Origin: Entophlyctis helioformis
Lineage: Eukaryota > Chytridiomycota > Chytridiomycetes > Chytridiales > Chytriomycetaceae
Direction: 5' to 3'
DNA: 64,000 nt
Assembly: GCA_025526915.1 (NCBI GenBank)
Contig: JAHLKH010000087.1
Span: 1-64,000 of the forward strand
Made by a program: the position numbers and the translations under genes. The notes below the pieces were generated by a model, which was given only the letters and a program-made list of their open reading frames with translations, made no database searches and had not been told where the DNA came from. Below, piece after piece: positions 1 through 11,234 of the stretch (its first letter is position 1; the number at the start of each line of letters is the position of its first letter).

Positions 1-801
1 GTTTCCAGACATCCACTCGCAGCAGCGTGATTCATGGCCGGCTCCAAGTCAAACTCTCGAAACTGCGACAGATCGACGACCTTGCGCGTGAAGGCGAGGT
101 GTCGCAGGAGAGCAGCATGGCCATGTACCGATCGCCCACCAACCAAGCGCAATCGGGTACTTGTAGTCGAACAGATCGAACCAGCCACGGCGCGCGGGGA
201 ATATAGAACAGCGAGAGCCCGGTTGAAGCCCAAGAAGTGGTTGCTGACATAGGCGTTTCAGGAGACTGGGCTTGGTGACACCGAGCTCCCATAGTTGCTG
301 TCGATACGGACAGCGGAGCCGCAGGCGCTCGTACATGGACCGAGTGTGCACTTGGCTGAAGCTGTCCTGGAACATGAGCGGCGTGTCGGGCAGCAGAGCC
401 AGGTCGCCCTGCCAGTCACGCTTGAACGCATCGGCCCAGATCTCCAACTTGGTCGCTTCGTCGAGCTCTTCCTTGGTGCCGAGCTTGCCGTCGAGGAACT
501 GGTGCAGAGGGCTGACGAGGTCCAGGATCATGGTGCGGATCTCTGCGGGCATCCTGTCCCACCACGACGACCCCCACGGCATCTCGCTGGTGGCAGCATC
601 GTCGTTGTCGTTGTCGTTGTCGTTGCTGTCGCTGGCTGTTGCAGCGCCAGAAGACGGAGACGCAGAGCGCTGTCGCCAAGTGCTGCTGCTGTTCCCCTTG
701 CGCACGCCGCCCTTGAACGTCGCAGCCGCTCGCTTAGTTTTGGCCGCCACAGCTGCCACAGCCGCCTTGTCAGCCAGCCGTCCACTCTCTTGCTGCTCCA
801 T
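1..801 (-). pseudogene. F-box-like/ankyrin family member, partial and frameshifted
   Basis: This reads leftward off the window edge. From a Met at 801 it has a low-complexity, D/N-rich N-terminus. An F-box-like segment follows (WDRMPAEIRTMILDLV), then the family core WADAFKRDWQGDLALLP and the WFDLFDYKYPIAL block that precedes the ankyrin repeats in its relatives. At about position 120 the frame breaks. After PIALGWWAIGTW the family-like continuation (HAALLRHLAFTRKVVDL) is one base out of frame. No splice sites explain the shift, so it is a pseudogene mutation or an assembly error. The start is uncertain because the frame stays open upstream to 1269. It is more divergent from the other copies than they are from each other. 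Role unknown; F-box plus ankyrin proteins are often substrate adaptors of SCF ubiquitin ligases, which is only family inference here. Confidence 0.6.
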
Positions 802-1063
802 GCGTTGCGGCTGCTGTTGTTTGTTGGTGTCCAGGCTGACTCGCGACGAAAACGGCTTCCAGATCTGCCCTGCGACCGTCGCACTCCTGGCTGCGGTGTT
901 CCTTTCATGGATCAGACAGCTCGGTTCCAGGTGCTCGCTGTGCACGCCCACTAGCCCACGCCACCCCACACAGCCCACTAGCCCCAACGCCAAGTCCACC
1001 ACACCAGCCGCACTGTGCACCATGACATGCCGTGTCTGTGGATGTCCCACGTTCTCGACTTGC
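802..1063. promoter_or_regulatory. Shared head-to-head upstream region of two ankyrin genes
   Basis: This 262-bp interval separates two divergent family members. Part of it (about 985-1060) recurs upstream of the copies at 47.3, 59.5 and 61.7 kb, with the common stretch CACCATGACATGCCGTGTC and small changes. No TATA box is obvious. Calling it a promoter rests on position and conservation between copies. Confidence 0.35.
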
Positions 1064-2623
1064 ATGGCGCTTGTTGGACGATCGTTTCGAGTGGATCTTG
1101 TCCTCACAACCACAAAGCGAGCAAGCGGCTTTGACAATGCAGGCGGAGCGACAGACGCAGACAACGCAGACGCAGACGCAGCAGCAGCAAGCGACGAGCA
1201 TGTCCGCCGTCTGCAGAGCCAGCTGCAGAGCACAGCAGAGCAACTGGTTGCCCTTGGCCGCACCGACATTGTGCGTGCTGTGGTCGAGCAGGTCGTTGGA
1301 GCGAGTGGCAGCCAGGCCGTCGAGCCAGGACAGCCAGGGCAGCCAGCAGCAACGACTGCACAGCCAGGTGTGCCTCGCTATGTGGTGCCGCCAGCCACCG
1401 GCGACCTTGCGTTCGGCAGCAGCCACTGGGACGGCAAGCCCGCCGAGATCCACGCCATCATCCTCAAGCACGCCGGCCCTCTCACCCTCTTCGTCAACGG
1501 ATGCTCGGCGACACGGCCACGCTCGGCGAAGCGACCAAGCTGCAGCTGTGGACCGATGCGCTCAAGGTCGACTGGCAGGGCGATCTGGATCTGCTGCCTG
1601 ACGTCAAGCTGACAGGCATACAACGGACTGCTCCTCGCACACTCTCGCTCCATGTACGACCGTCTGTGCGAGCGCTTTCCTCAGCACACCAATGCCAACT
1701 ATGAGAGAGAAGACGCATACAACGACGACTACGATGGATCGTTCTACTCCGATTCTTGTGACGACCGCCGGCTGCTTCTCATTCCCATGCGGCACGGCTG
1801 GTTCGATCTGATCGACTTTACGTTTCCGATCGCACTCGCTCGCATGTCGATCCGGTTTGGTTGCCTTGATCTGCTCAAGCATCTCGACGACAAGTACAAG
1901 ACGCTCAAAGGCTGGATGGCCAAACGCGATCCGACAAGCTCCTACTGGCACAGTGCAGTTGATCAAGCAGCGCAATACGGACATCTCGAAGTTGTGCACT
2001 ACTTGTTCGATGCTGGCGTGACAGGATGCACGACGGATGCCATGGACTGGGCGGCTGCCTACGGCAATCTGCATGTCGTCAAGTGGCTCCACGAGAATCG
2101 GACGGAAGGATGCACGACTTTTGCAATGGACAAGGCGGCTGAATACGGCCATCTTCATGTCGTCAAGTGGCTGCATGCCAATAGAACGGAAGGTTGCACG
2201 GCTGCTGCGATGGATCTTGCGGCTGACAACGGATATCTTTCCATCGTCAAGTGGCTCCACGAGAATCGGACGGAAGGATGTACGGCTGACGCGCTGGATG
2301 CCGCTATCAGCCGGGGTCACGTGGACGTTGTCAAGTACATGCATTCGAAAGGCGGCCGCGCACGAAGATATGCCATTGAGCTTGCAGCTAGCAGGGGCAA
2401 TATCGAGTTGCTGCGTCACTTGCTAGATTGCGGATACGCGGTTGAACTCGGGGCAATCAACTATGCCAGAAGTGCCTACATCGTCGATATCCTCCTTGGC
2501 AGCCTCACACTGGACCGGGCACAGACGCTGCTTGCAGAATCAAACCAAGGAGATGCCACGAACCAGACCACCATCGAGGAACTCGAGTCAACTATCAAGA
2601 AACTGCAAGCGTCAAGCATGTGA
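1064..2623 (+). pseudogene. F-box-like/ankyrin family member with two compensating frameshifts
   Basis: Counting from the Met at 1064 (MALVGRSFRVDLV), the frame runs through the coiled N-terminal block (SDEHVRRLQSQLQST) and the F-box-like block (GKPAEIHAIILKHAGPL). Compared with the intact copies at 59.6 and 61.8 kb, one base is missing near 1501 and one is gained near 1615-1620. The roughly 40 codons between are therefore out of frame, and the outer frame hits TGA at 1610-1612. Downstream the original frame returns with MYDRLCERFPQHT and about seven ankyrin repeats of 28 residues (GHLHVVKWLHANRTEG type), ending ESTIKKLQASSM. Without the two indels it would encode about 520 residues. A protein initiated near 1652 would keep only the repeats. 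It lies head-to-head with the copy at 1-801. Most likely a recent pseudogene; two sequencing errors are possible. Confidence 0.7.
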
Positions 2624-3016
2624 TGAGTGGAAAGCCAAGAATCGTGTTGGAATGAAGATATGATTGCTCGTGCGTTGTGATGTTGCAACCATTGACGAGT
2701 GCGCTGAGCCGCATGGCACTTTCAAGCAGGCATGGATCAGCGAGATACCACGGTGGTTGACGGATAGCTCAGATCGCCCTTCCTTGGCAGCGAGATGCCG
2801 GCTGCTGCCGATCGCGTGTCTTGGAGCTCCGGTGGGATCTCTGCATCAAACGGCCTTGTAGAGCGACGCAAGAGTACCGTCGTCGCCAGACGCCTTGCGT
2901 CGGTTCATCTCGGAGATGGCTGTCACCAAATCGTCCCAACCAGCCACTACATGAAATGAATGTTCATTGGCACGACCAAAACCACGACCACACACCATCC
3001 ACACACATCCACACAC
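2624..3016. other. Convergent intergenic stretch with a coding-like remnant
   Basis: The first 50 bases resemble the 3' flank of the other ankyrin genes. On the minus strand, about 2983 to 2846, an open frame ends DDLVTAISEMNRRKASGDDG then a short tail and TGA. It has protein-like composition but no recognisable family. It lies just downstream of the arrestin stop, but I could not splice it to that gene in phase. It may be a decayed exon. Nothing else is visible. Confidence 0.3.
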
Positions 3017-6000
3017 TCAGAGGATAACCGAGTCGTACAGCTGCACATGCCGCATGGGAAACGAGCCCTCCTTCTTCGTGTCCATATCGTACCCGAGACA
3101 CCATCCGTTCTTGTAGATCTCGCGGATGCACACCATGGCGCCTTGGACGAGATCCAGCTCGTTGGGCCGCACAGCCGTGTACGGGGTCACGACACAGAAG
3201 CGTGCGACCTGGCGCGGCTGTTTGGGTTTCTTGGCTTTCTTGATGGACGGCGGCGACGACGACGAGGCAAAGTGCGACGGCGGCGAGTGGAACGACGATG
3301 ATGGGGACGAGCCCGATGTTTCGGAATGCGCGTATGGGCGGAGGGATTGCTGCTGCTGTTGGTGTTGGTGTTGTTGTTGGTACTGCTGATGTTGCTGTTG
3401 GTGGGGCATGGGGAGCAGCGGCACGGAGCGTGGGGCGGCCACGGGAGTGGGCATGGCACCGGCACGCTGGCTCAGCTGTTGCTGGAACTGCTGGAACTGC
3501 TGGAATTGCTGGAACTGCTGCATCTGGGCAAGCTGCTGCCGTTGCAGCGGCGTCATGGCTGCCAGCTGCGCCGGGGTGGGCACGGGCACGTTGATGGGCA
3601 TGTTCAACGGCGTGGGCAGTTGCTGCGCAAGTTGCGGCTGTTGTTGCTGCGGTTGCTGGGGCTGTTGCTGGGGTTGGAGCTGTCTGGGCTTCTCGGGAAG
3701 CCGCTGCGGCGGGATCTGGCCGACCGAGCCGACGCGCGGCGGCGGCACAACACGCGACCGGGCAGGCGGGTTGACGCCGGCTCTAAAGTAAGCGTCATTG
3801 TCCTGCTCGTACGCCATGAGCGAGTCGAGCAGCGTGTCCATCTGGGCAGCCTTGGACGACGCGTTGGGGTCGGCCGCGTGGTTGAATTCGACCGGCTGCG
3901 TGAGCGAGCGGCCGACTTGGTCCAGACTTGCGAGCAGATCCTCCAGCTGGTCCTGCGTCTGCGACGGCTGCATCAACCGCTCGGTGTTGATGGTCAATGA
4001 CGGCTGCTGCTGTTGCTGCTGTTGGGGAGTTTCGGGCGTGCTGGGCCGTGCTGATCCAGACAACAGCGATCCGAGCTGCGACACGGGAGCCGTGACGGAC
4101 GGCGGCGTCGATGGCGGCGTCGTAACCTGGCCATGCATGCCCGAGTCGAGCTGCGCGAGCAGATTGTCAACAACCGATGCAGCGCCAGGGCCGCCGGACT
4201 CGCCAAGCCGGTTGCGGTGGAACGACATCTTGCGCATGTACTGGCCGGTGCTGTGGCCGTCGCTGCCCTCGCTGGCACCGCCCTGCATGTGGCTGCCGGT
4301 CGAGTAGATCTGTGCTTCGGCAAGACGGTCGGCGAGCTCGTCGATGCTGAGCAGACCGTCAAGACCGTCGTCGTCCGAGTCGTGGTCGTCCGCACCGCCA
4401 CCCGCGGCCGGTGCCGCAAAGGATGCAGCCTCGTTCTCGTGCAGGGTGGCCAGGTTGCGATCGCTGGTGCCAGCGCCGTTGCTGCTGACCACGCTGCCAC
4501 TGCCGGCCGCGTTGGAGCCGCCGCTGGGGTACAGACGCGACGACGGCGGCAGCTGATGCGCAAACTGCGGCGACGGAGCGCCATTGCTGCTGCTGCCGCT
4601 GCCTCCATTGTAGTTGTTGTTGTTGTTGCCCTGTTGCGCGTACTGCTGGTGGTCGAGCGACGATCGGCCGACAGACGATTCCGAGCCGCGTCTCGACGCC
4701 GAGAAGGACGTAAAGGGCGGCGGCGTCATGCGGCCGGTATCGGCATTGCCGCTCATGGACGCACGCGGCTGCGCCGACCGCGACGAGCGCAGACTGGCGA
4801 GGTCAGCGTTCGACGGACGGGCGTTTGACAGCGACGACATGAACGCCATGGCGGAGGTGATGGTGGACGCGGTGGGCGTCAACATGGGCGGCGTGACGAG
4901 ATCAATGGCGGGCGAGATGGCCGCGTCGAGCTCGTCAAAGAGGGCGACCGACTCGGCGGCCTTGGCCGTCTGCGGCGGCAAGGCAATCACGGTCGTCTCG
5001 AACGCGTAGTGCGGATCGTCGTCGCCGTCGAGATGCAGACGGAAGCGCACGAGCGACCGCACGGACACGGTGAGGCAGTCGACCGAGATGGGGTGGGTCT
5101 TGGCATCCGTTGTGAGGCGCACGGTGCGGGCAAAGATGGGGGCGTCGGGGCCGGTCTCGCTTGCCGCGGGGACCTCGCGCACCGATGCCAGCGACGCCGC
5201 GCTGGGCACGACGGCATTGAGGTTGCGCCGCGTGTTCTCGTTGGTGACGGCGCGGTATGTGGAGACGGTCTCGATGGACACGGTGGCGGCGGCGATGGAT
5301 CTGCCGGGCGGGATGTAGGGAACGGCAAACTGCACGGCAAAGGGGTGGCCGGGGATGATCGAGCGCGACGGCACATGGATCACGACGGTGGCCTTTTCGG
5401 GGTCGCCCGGCGTGTCGAACTTGAGCGGTGTGGGCGTAGCGAGGATCCGGAGGCTCTGGTCGAGGGGCATGATGATCGTGATGGGCACTTGAACGGTCAC
5501 ACTGGGCTTGAGGACCTGGAACGTCTCGAACCACGTCAGGGTCGCCTTGAGGCTGTTGGATTGGATGGGCAATTTTGGCGATACGCGGTGGTGGGACAAG
5601 GACAGCACGTGGTGGCACAAGGAAAGTCAGCGATTGCGAGCGGACGAATGGACGGATGGGCGACGATAAGGTGGTCCACAGGAGGGGGCGTAGGTGTGAG
5701 TGGGTGAGTGAGTGAGTGAGTGAGTGAGGGGGCGTAGGTGTGAGTGGCGAAGTGAGTTGGGAAGTGAGAGTAGGTGTGGGCAGGACGAGCGCCGAACCGC
5801 CAATGGAACATGGCGGCACAGCCAGGTTGGCCGAGCGGGCCGAGCCGGCGAAATTTTGGTTGCAGGCGGGCGGGTGCACAGGCCAATCCAGCAGGGCAAT
5901 GAGGCTGCTCGACGCCAGACGTCGGCAGACAGCCGACAGAGCCGACGGGCAGCGTGGCGCACGGCCCAATATGCTTTGGACTGCTGCTGGTGCTGGTGCT

Positions 6001-6533
6001 GCTGCTGCTGCTGCTGAAGACGACGGTGTGCTGTGCTGCGCTGTGCTGTGCTGTGCTGTGCACCAGACAAGGCAGCGCCAACAAGGAACATGCGGCAGGC
6101 AGCTGAAGGAGCGAACAAGCGAGCCAGCGAGCCCAGCATGCCGCACACACCTGTACTTGATCACCGCACGGCCGTCGTCCATGGACGGCGGCAGGCCGAC
6201 GGGCAGGGGGATGCTGAACGGCAGCGTGAGCAGGCCGTCGGGCATGTCCTTTGGATCAAACGTCTTTGGCCCACGCACGACGGCGGTCGCGGCGGCCAGC
6301 TGGTATGTGTGCACCTCGCCCGCGGGGCCAAACGCCTTGCGGATCTTGGTGCCGTTCCACAGCGTCTCGGAGACGCCCTGGAAGTCGAGCGTCACCTTGG
6401 TGTTGGACAGCGGCTTGACGGACGGCAGGCGCAGCGTGCCCTGCAGGGTTGCGGGCGTGCTGCCGCATGCGACGATGAACGTCCGGGCCGACGGGTCTGA
6501 CGGGAGGATGGCGAGCGTGGTCGGTCCCGACAT
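3017..6533 (-). CDS. Alpha-arrestin-like protein with C-terminal SH3 domain
   Basis: Two exons: 6533-6151 and 5552-3017. They are joined over a 598-bp intron (gtgtgtgcgg...ccaacag) that restores the arrestin strand VIKYSLKATLTWFETF. The product is about 972 residues. The N-terminal arrestin half (FIVACGSTPATLQGTLRLPS, then WNGTKIRKAFG) and C-terminal half (FAVQFAVPYIPPGRSIAAAT) occupy roughly residues 1-330. A long S/G/Q-rich region with Gln runs follows. The last 65 residues form an SH3 fold (ARFCVVTPYTAVRPNELDL, GWCLGYDM, then SFPMRHVQLYD). Alpha-arrestins are adaptors that bring Rsp5/NEDD4 ligases to membrane proteins; I saw no clear PPxY motif, so partner choice may rest on the SH3. The start at 6533 was chosen for its ACC context; an in-frame ATG lies 51 bases upstream. 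The intron carries a GAGT microsatellite near 5698-5735 that keeps antisense frames open. Confidence 0.8.
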
Positions 6534-6845
6534 GGTTGGTTTTGCGGGGAAAGCCGAAGCCGCAATTTTGGCTGCGTTGGCCATTGGCGTTGGTGGCACA
6601 ATGGGCCGACGCAGTCGTATCTGCCATCGTATCTGCCATCGTGCCAGCCAGCAGCCAGCCAGGCAGCCAGCAGGTCAGCCAGCCAGCCAGCTTGCCATCA
6701 GCCAGCAGGTCAGCTGGCGATCTCGAGATCACGCTGCGATCCAGCTGAGATCCGACGCATTTCGGCGGGCTTTGTCTGCAGCTTGAACAGCCAGGCATTG
6801 GCATTGACATTGACAGGCACCGACGACCACGCAACAGCAGCAGCC

Positions 6846-8534
6846 ATGAACAACCGCAAGACAGCCAGTGCCGGTGCCAGTGCCGGTGCTACTGCTACTG
6901 CCGGCATCACCAACGGTAACGGCAATGGCACCGCAGCGGACAGCCCGGCAGAGTCGCCCGAGCAGGCCAGGCTGGCAGAGCTTCTCGCCGGACTCAAGGC
7001 TCTCGAGGTGTGTGCCCGTATGATGTCCGTATGATGTGTGATGTGTTGGTGTGCAAGAGCCACTCTGCCCAGTGCATTGTGCATGCCCCGCACAAGCAAC
7101 ACCGTCTGACAGCAGAGACGTCTGCAGGAAAAGGCCGCCGTGTACGACTCGCTCGCCAAGCAGATCCAGACACACGAGCAAGTGTGTCTCAAGGACCTCG
7201 CCGCACAAGCCAAAGCCGTGCGCTCCTTTATCAAGTCGCAGCAGCGTGCGGCCACTGCTGCCCGTAAGACGTCAAAGCACGGCGATCGTCCAGTAGCAGC
7301 AGCAGCAACAGCAGTCGAGTCCGAGTCCAAGCCCATCCCGCAGTCCGCGCTCGACTCGCTCGACCGCAAACTGCAGGACATGGAGTTCCAGTTCCCCCGC
7401 CCGCCGTCGCTGATCCTCCGGCTCGCCCTCGGCTCCTGTGCCCCCTTTGCGCTCCGTCCACTCAAGCTGCGCATCGCCTACAAGCGCGACTACGAGCTGT
7501 TCAAGCTCGGCATGACGATCGCGTCCACGGTCGTCATTGCCGCGTGTCTGGCGACCGGCTCGCGCCTCCTCGACGCCGTCTACGAGTTCCTCATGCTGTA
7601 CTATTACTGCACCATCACGCTCCGTGAGCATTTACTCGTCGTCAATGGCTCGCGTATCCGCAAGTGGTGGCTCGTGCACCACTACTTTTCCATCATCCTG
7701 TCGGGCGTCGTGTTGGTGCGTCGAGTCTCGTATCTCTCCCTCTCTCCCTCTCTCTCCTGTTGGCATGCATGACTGACAACGGGGCGGCAAACCCCCCTCC
7801 TCCTCCTCCTCCTCCTCTCTCCTCCCGCAACAGATCTGGCCGCCGAGCGACTCGTACACCGCCTTCCGCCCGCTGTTCCTGTGGTTCTGCGGGTTCCTCT
7901 GCGTGCTGCAGGTGCTGCAGTACCGCTACCAGACGTCGCGGCTGTACGCGCTGGTCGCGCTCGACAAGGCGCGGCCAATGGACACGGTCATTGGTGACGG
8001 CGTCGTCACGGCGCAGCCCGAGCTCTCTCCCGGCGGCAGTGGTGGCGATGACGGTAGCAGCAGTGGCAGTGGCAGTGGCAGTGGCAGTGGCAGTGGAAAT
8101 GCAGGTGGCAGTGGAAGGGGCGGGAAGCTGCCAGCAGCGAGACGGTCGGACCACACCAACGTCAGCGTCAACCGCGCGTTTGGCTTCCTGACGCCGTTTC
8201 TGGTCGTCGGCCAGGGCTGGCAGCTGTACATTTCATGGACGCTGTACGAGTTGTATGTTCAGCGTGTGCGGGACGGCATTGAGTGGCATGTACGTGCTGC
8301 TCGTTTTGCGTGCTGTGTGCATTGCATGGACTGACTGACTGACGGACGGACGGACGGACGGACAATACCTTGGCACAGGTGCTGGCTGTCGCGATCCTGT
8401 TTGGCGTGCTGGGCTGCGGCAACCTGTTTGTGACGGCACGGACGGTGTTGTCCAAGCGTGCGGGCAGCCTGGTGCTCAAGGACGCGTCGCCGGCTGCTTC
8501 CCAGCCAGCCTTTTCCGGCTTTAAGCGCGACTAG
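6846..8534 (+). CDS. TMEM120/TMPIT family membrane protein
   Basis: Four exons: 6846-7007, 7128-7715, 7834-8289 and 8379-8534. All phases close, giving 453 residues. An N-terminal coiled-coil (EKAAVYDSLAKQIQTHEQVC) leads into a six-helix domain. Family hallmarks are YYYCTITLREHLLVVNGSRI, KWWLVHHYFSIILSGVVLIW (spliced across intron 2), LQYRYQTSRLYAL and GQGWQLYISWTLYEL. Animal TMEM120A/B are nuclear-envelope/ER proteins with a coenzyme-A-binding, elongase-like fold linked to fat metabolism; a mechanosensor role is disputed. The protein is longer than the roughly 340-residue animal proteins because of a Gly/Ser insert in exon 3 (encoded near 8035-8120) and an Ala/Thr/Gly-rich N-terminus. The start is the first ATG in frame. 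It is head-to-head with the arrestin gene and converges on ILV2. Confidence 0.88.
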
Positions 8535-8735
8535 TCCACGACCGTGGCTTGTCCATGTCCAGTGATGCTTGCTCTGCCGCTGCGAGAGATCCGGCCAGAT
8601 CCAATTCATTGAAAAAGTGGAATAGGGACAAGAGGGAATGACCAGTGATCCGCTCTCCAAAAGCCCGATGAAGAAGTATTAGTCACAAAAGAAGGAAAAA
8701 GGCGGGAGAAAGGACCCTTTTGGCCAGACCAGTCT

Positions 8736-11234
8736 CTACGGCGCCATGAACGAGTTGGTAAACTTGTGGTGTCCCTCGTCCAGCTTGATCGACCCGAGCT
8801 CCATCTCGTGCAGCGCCTTGCCGGCCGGCACCATGGGGTACACATGCTCGTGCTTCTCAACAATGGCGTCCAGAATGACGGGCTCCTTGGTCGCCAGGAA
8901 CTCGGCCATCACGTCCGGAAGCTCGTCCTTGGTGCGGATGCGCAGGCCCTTGCATCCCATCGACTCGGCAAACTTGACAAAGTCGGGGTTGCGCATGACG
9001 GTGCCCGAATACCGCTTGTCGTAGAACAGGTCCTGCCATTGCTTGACCTGTGACCACCGCAAGCGTCAGTCTTGAGTGCAAATCCACAACAAATGGACCC
9101 ATCCGAGAGTCTGGCAGACGGGACCACTCACCATGCCCTGGAAATCGTTATTCAGAATGAGCGCCTTGACGCCAATGTTGAACTGGCGCGCCGTCATCAT
9201 CTCCATGCCCGTCATGGAAAACGACGCGTCGCCGTCAATGTCGACGACAATCTTGTCTGGGAAGGCCACCTTGGCGCCAATGGCCGACGGCAGGCCAAAG
9301 CCCATGGTTCCCAGACCGCCAGACGTGATGAACGAGCGCGGCGATCTCCAGCGGTAAAACTGTGCGGCCCACATCTGGTGCTGGCCGACGCCGGTGGTGA
9401 TGATGACATTGTCCTTGATGTGCGCCGTCTGCCTGTTGAGCTCCTCCAGAACCTCCTGCGGCTTGAGGGCGGCGCCAGGCTGAGACGGCACGTAGGTGAA
9501 GGGGTACTTTGCCTTCCACTCGGCCAGCTGCTCGAACCATGCAGTGCGCGAGTTGCGCGGGTTGATAAACGGCAGCATGTGGGCAATGTTGGCAGCCACG
9601 TCGCCCTCGACGGCGACCGTGGCCTCGACGACCTTGTTGATGTTCTTGGGCATGATCTCAAAGTGGAAGATGCCGCCGCGGTTGGAGAGGGCGGCGCGCT
9701 TGGCGGCGGGAGCAAAGCGCTTGAGGTTGCCCGTGACGCGATCGTCGAAGCGAGCGCCAAGCGCCACAATGACGTCGGCCGACTGCATGGCGAGGTTGGC
9801 GTAGGCCGAGCCGTGCATGCCGAGCATGTGCAGCGATTTGGGGTCCATCTCGTCGAATGCACCAAGGCCCTGGAGGGTCGTGGTGACGGGGATGATGCCG
9901 CGATCGGCGAGCTCCTTGAGCACCAGCGGGCCCTGCGGCGTGGCGAGCATGCCCTGGCCGACGTAGAGCAGCGGCTTCTGGGCCTTGTTGATGGCGTCAG
10001 CGGTGCGCATGATGGCGTCCATGGTGGCAGCCGAGGGGTGCATCTGTGCCGAGGGCGAGAGCGGCTTGCGGCCGGGGATAGCAGTGCCGATGCCGCCCTT
10101 GATGGGACGGGTCAGGGTGCCAGCGGTGACGTCCTTGGGCAGATCGACGAGCACGGGGCCTGGACGGCCCGAGGTGGCAATCTCAAAGGCTTCGTTGATG
10201 CGGCGGGGCAGCTCGGAGATGTCCTTGACCATGACGTTCCACTTTGTGCAGGATCTGGAGATGCCGACCACGTCGGCCTCTTGGAAGGCGTCTGTGCCGA
10301 TGGCGGTTGTGGGGACCTGGCCGGTGAAGACGACCATGGGGGTGCCGTCGGAGAGGGCATCCTGCATGGGAGTGATGACGTTTGTCGCGCCGGGGCCGGA
10401 CGTGACGAGGACGACGCCGGGCTTTCCACTGTCGCCGGAAGTAGAGAGAGAGAGAGTCAGTCTCGGGGTCAAGGAGGGGTTAAGGGGGAGGAGCATATTG
10501 ATGGCATGCGATGCTATGCTATGAGATGGCATACGATGCTATGCTATGCTATGCGATGCGATGCTCTGTGATGCTATGCGATGTGATGAACCGCACGTGC
10601 AAGACGAGCGATGCACGCACGTGCCAGCGAGACTGATGGATGGCAGATGGATGGCAAGAGACAAGAGACAGACAGAGAGACAGCAAGAGAGCAGCAAGAG
10701 AGCAGCAAGAGACGCACGTTGCACGAGCGTAGCCCTCTGCCATGTGGCCGGCACCCTGCTCGTGGCGGGGCAGCACAAAGTCAAAGTAGTCGCTGTTGTA
10801 GATGGCGTCGTAGACGGGCAGGATGGCGCCGCCTGGGTAGCCAAAGACGACCTTGACGCCGTGGCGGAGCATCATCTCGTGGAAGATCTCGCCGCCGGTG
10901 AGGCCGACGAGCGACGAGTCGGCGGTGGCCGAGGCCGCATGCGGTCTCGCTGTTGTGGATGCCGTGGTCGGTGTGGTCGGTGTGGTCGGTGTGGTCGCTG
11001 CAGGGGCAGGAGCGTGTGCGTGTGCGTGAGCGTGTGCGTGTGCGTGGGCATGTGCCGGGTCTTGGGCCAGGCGCGGCTTTGTGGCCGTGGCAGCAGCTGA
11101 GCAGGCGTGAGACAGGGTGTGAGACAGACAGGCGACAGACAGGGCGTGAGACAATAGACAGACGCACCAGAGGACAAGGGCCGGGTGGCAGGCCGCAGCA
11201 GCACGGCGCGAGCGAGGCGGCGGGTGTGGAGCAT
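8736..11234 (-). CDS. ILV2: Acetolactate synthase catalytic subunit, mitochondrial
   Basis: Four exons: 11234-11168, 11096-10718, 10428-9132 and 9047-8736. All phases match, giving 684 residues. It condenses two pyruvates, or pyruvate with 2-oxobutyrate, in valine/leucine and isoleucine synthesis, using ThDP, Mg2+ and FAD. Exon 1 encodes a classic mitochondrial presequence ([20 protein letters not shown]). The catalytic Glu region is [18 protein letters not shown], completed across intron 2. Further landmarks are [17 protein letters not shown], the ThDP motif [13 protein letters not shown]...NN, and [14 protein letters not shown] in the last exon. Length equals yeast Ilv2. Between the presequence and the enzyme lies an Ala-His dipeptide run followed by Pro-Thr-Thr repeats (encoded near 10950-11060), an unusual linker that comes from a GT-rich microsatellite. 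Intron 2 (10717-10429) is also repeat-rich. Confidence 0.95.

Noticed and set aside
3126..4000. Plus-strand Leu/Cys-rich frames opposite the Gln-rich arrestin tail
   Set aside because: Antisense of CAG repeats (poly-Gln) always yields poly-Leu/Cys frames.
4935..6599. 554-codon single-exon reading of the arrestin 5' region
   Set aside because: It reads through the intron (low-complexity Ser/His/Leu) and leaves the arrestin frame; splicing restores a clean fold.
9072..10571. Long plus-strand open frame (about 499 codons) over ILV2
   Set aside because: It is antisense to acetolactate synthase, which has every catalytic motif; the plus-strand translation has no domain and mirrors the GC-rich codon pattern.
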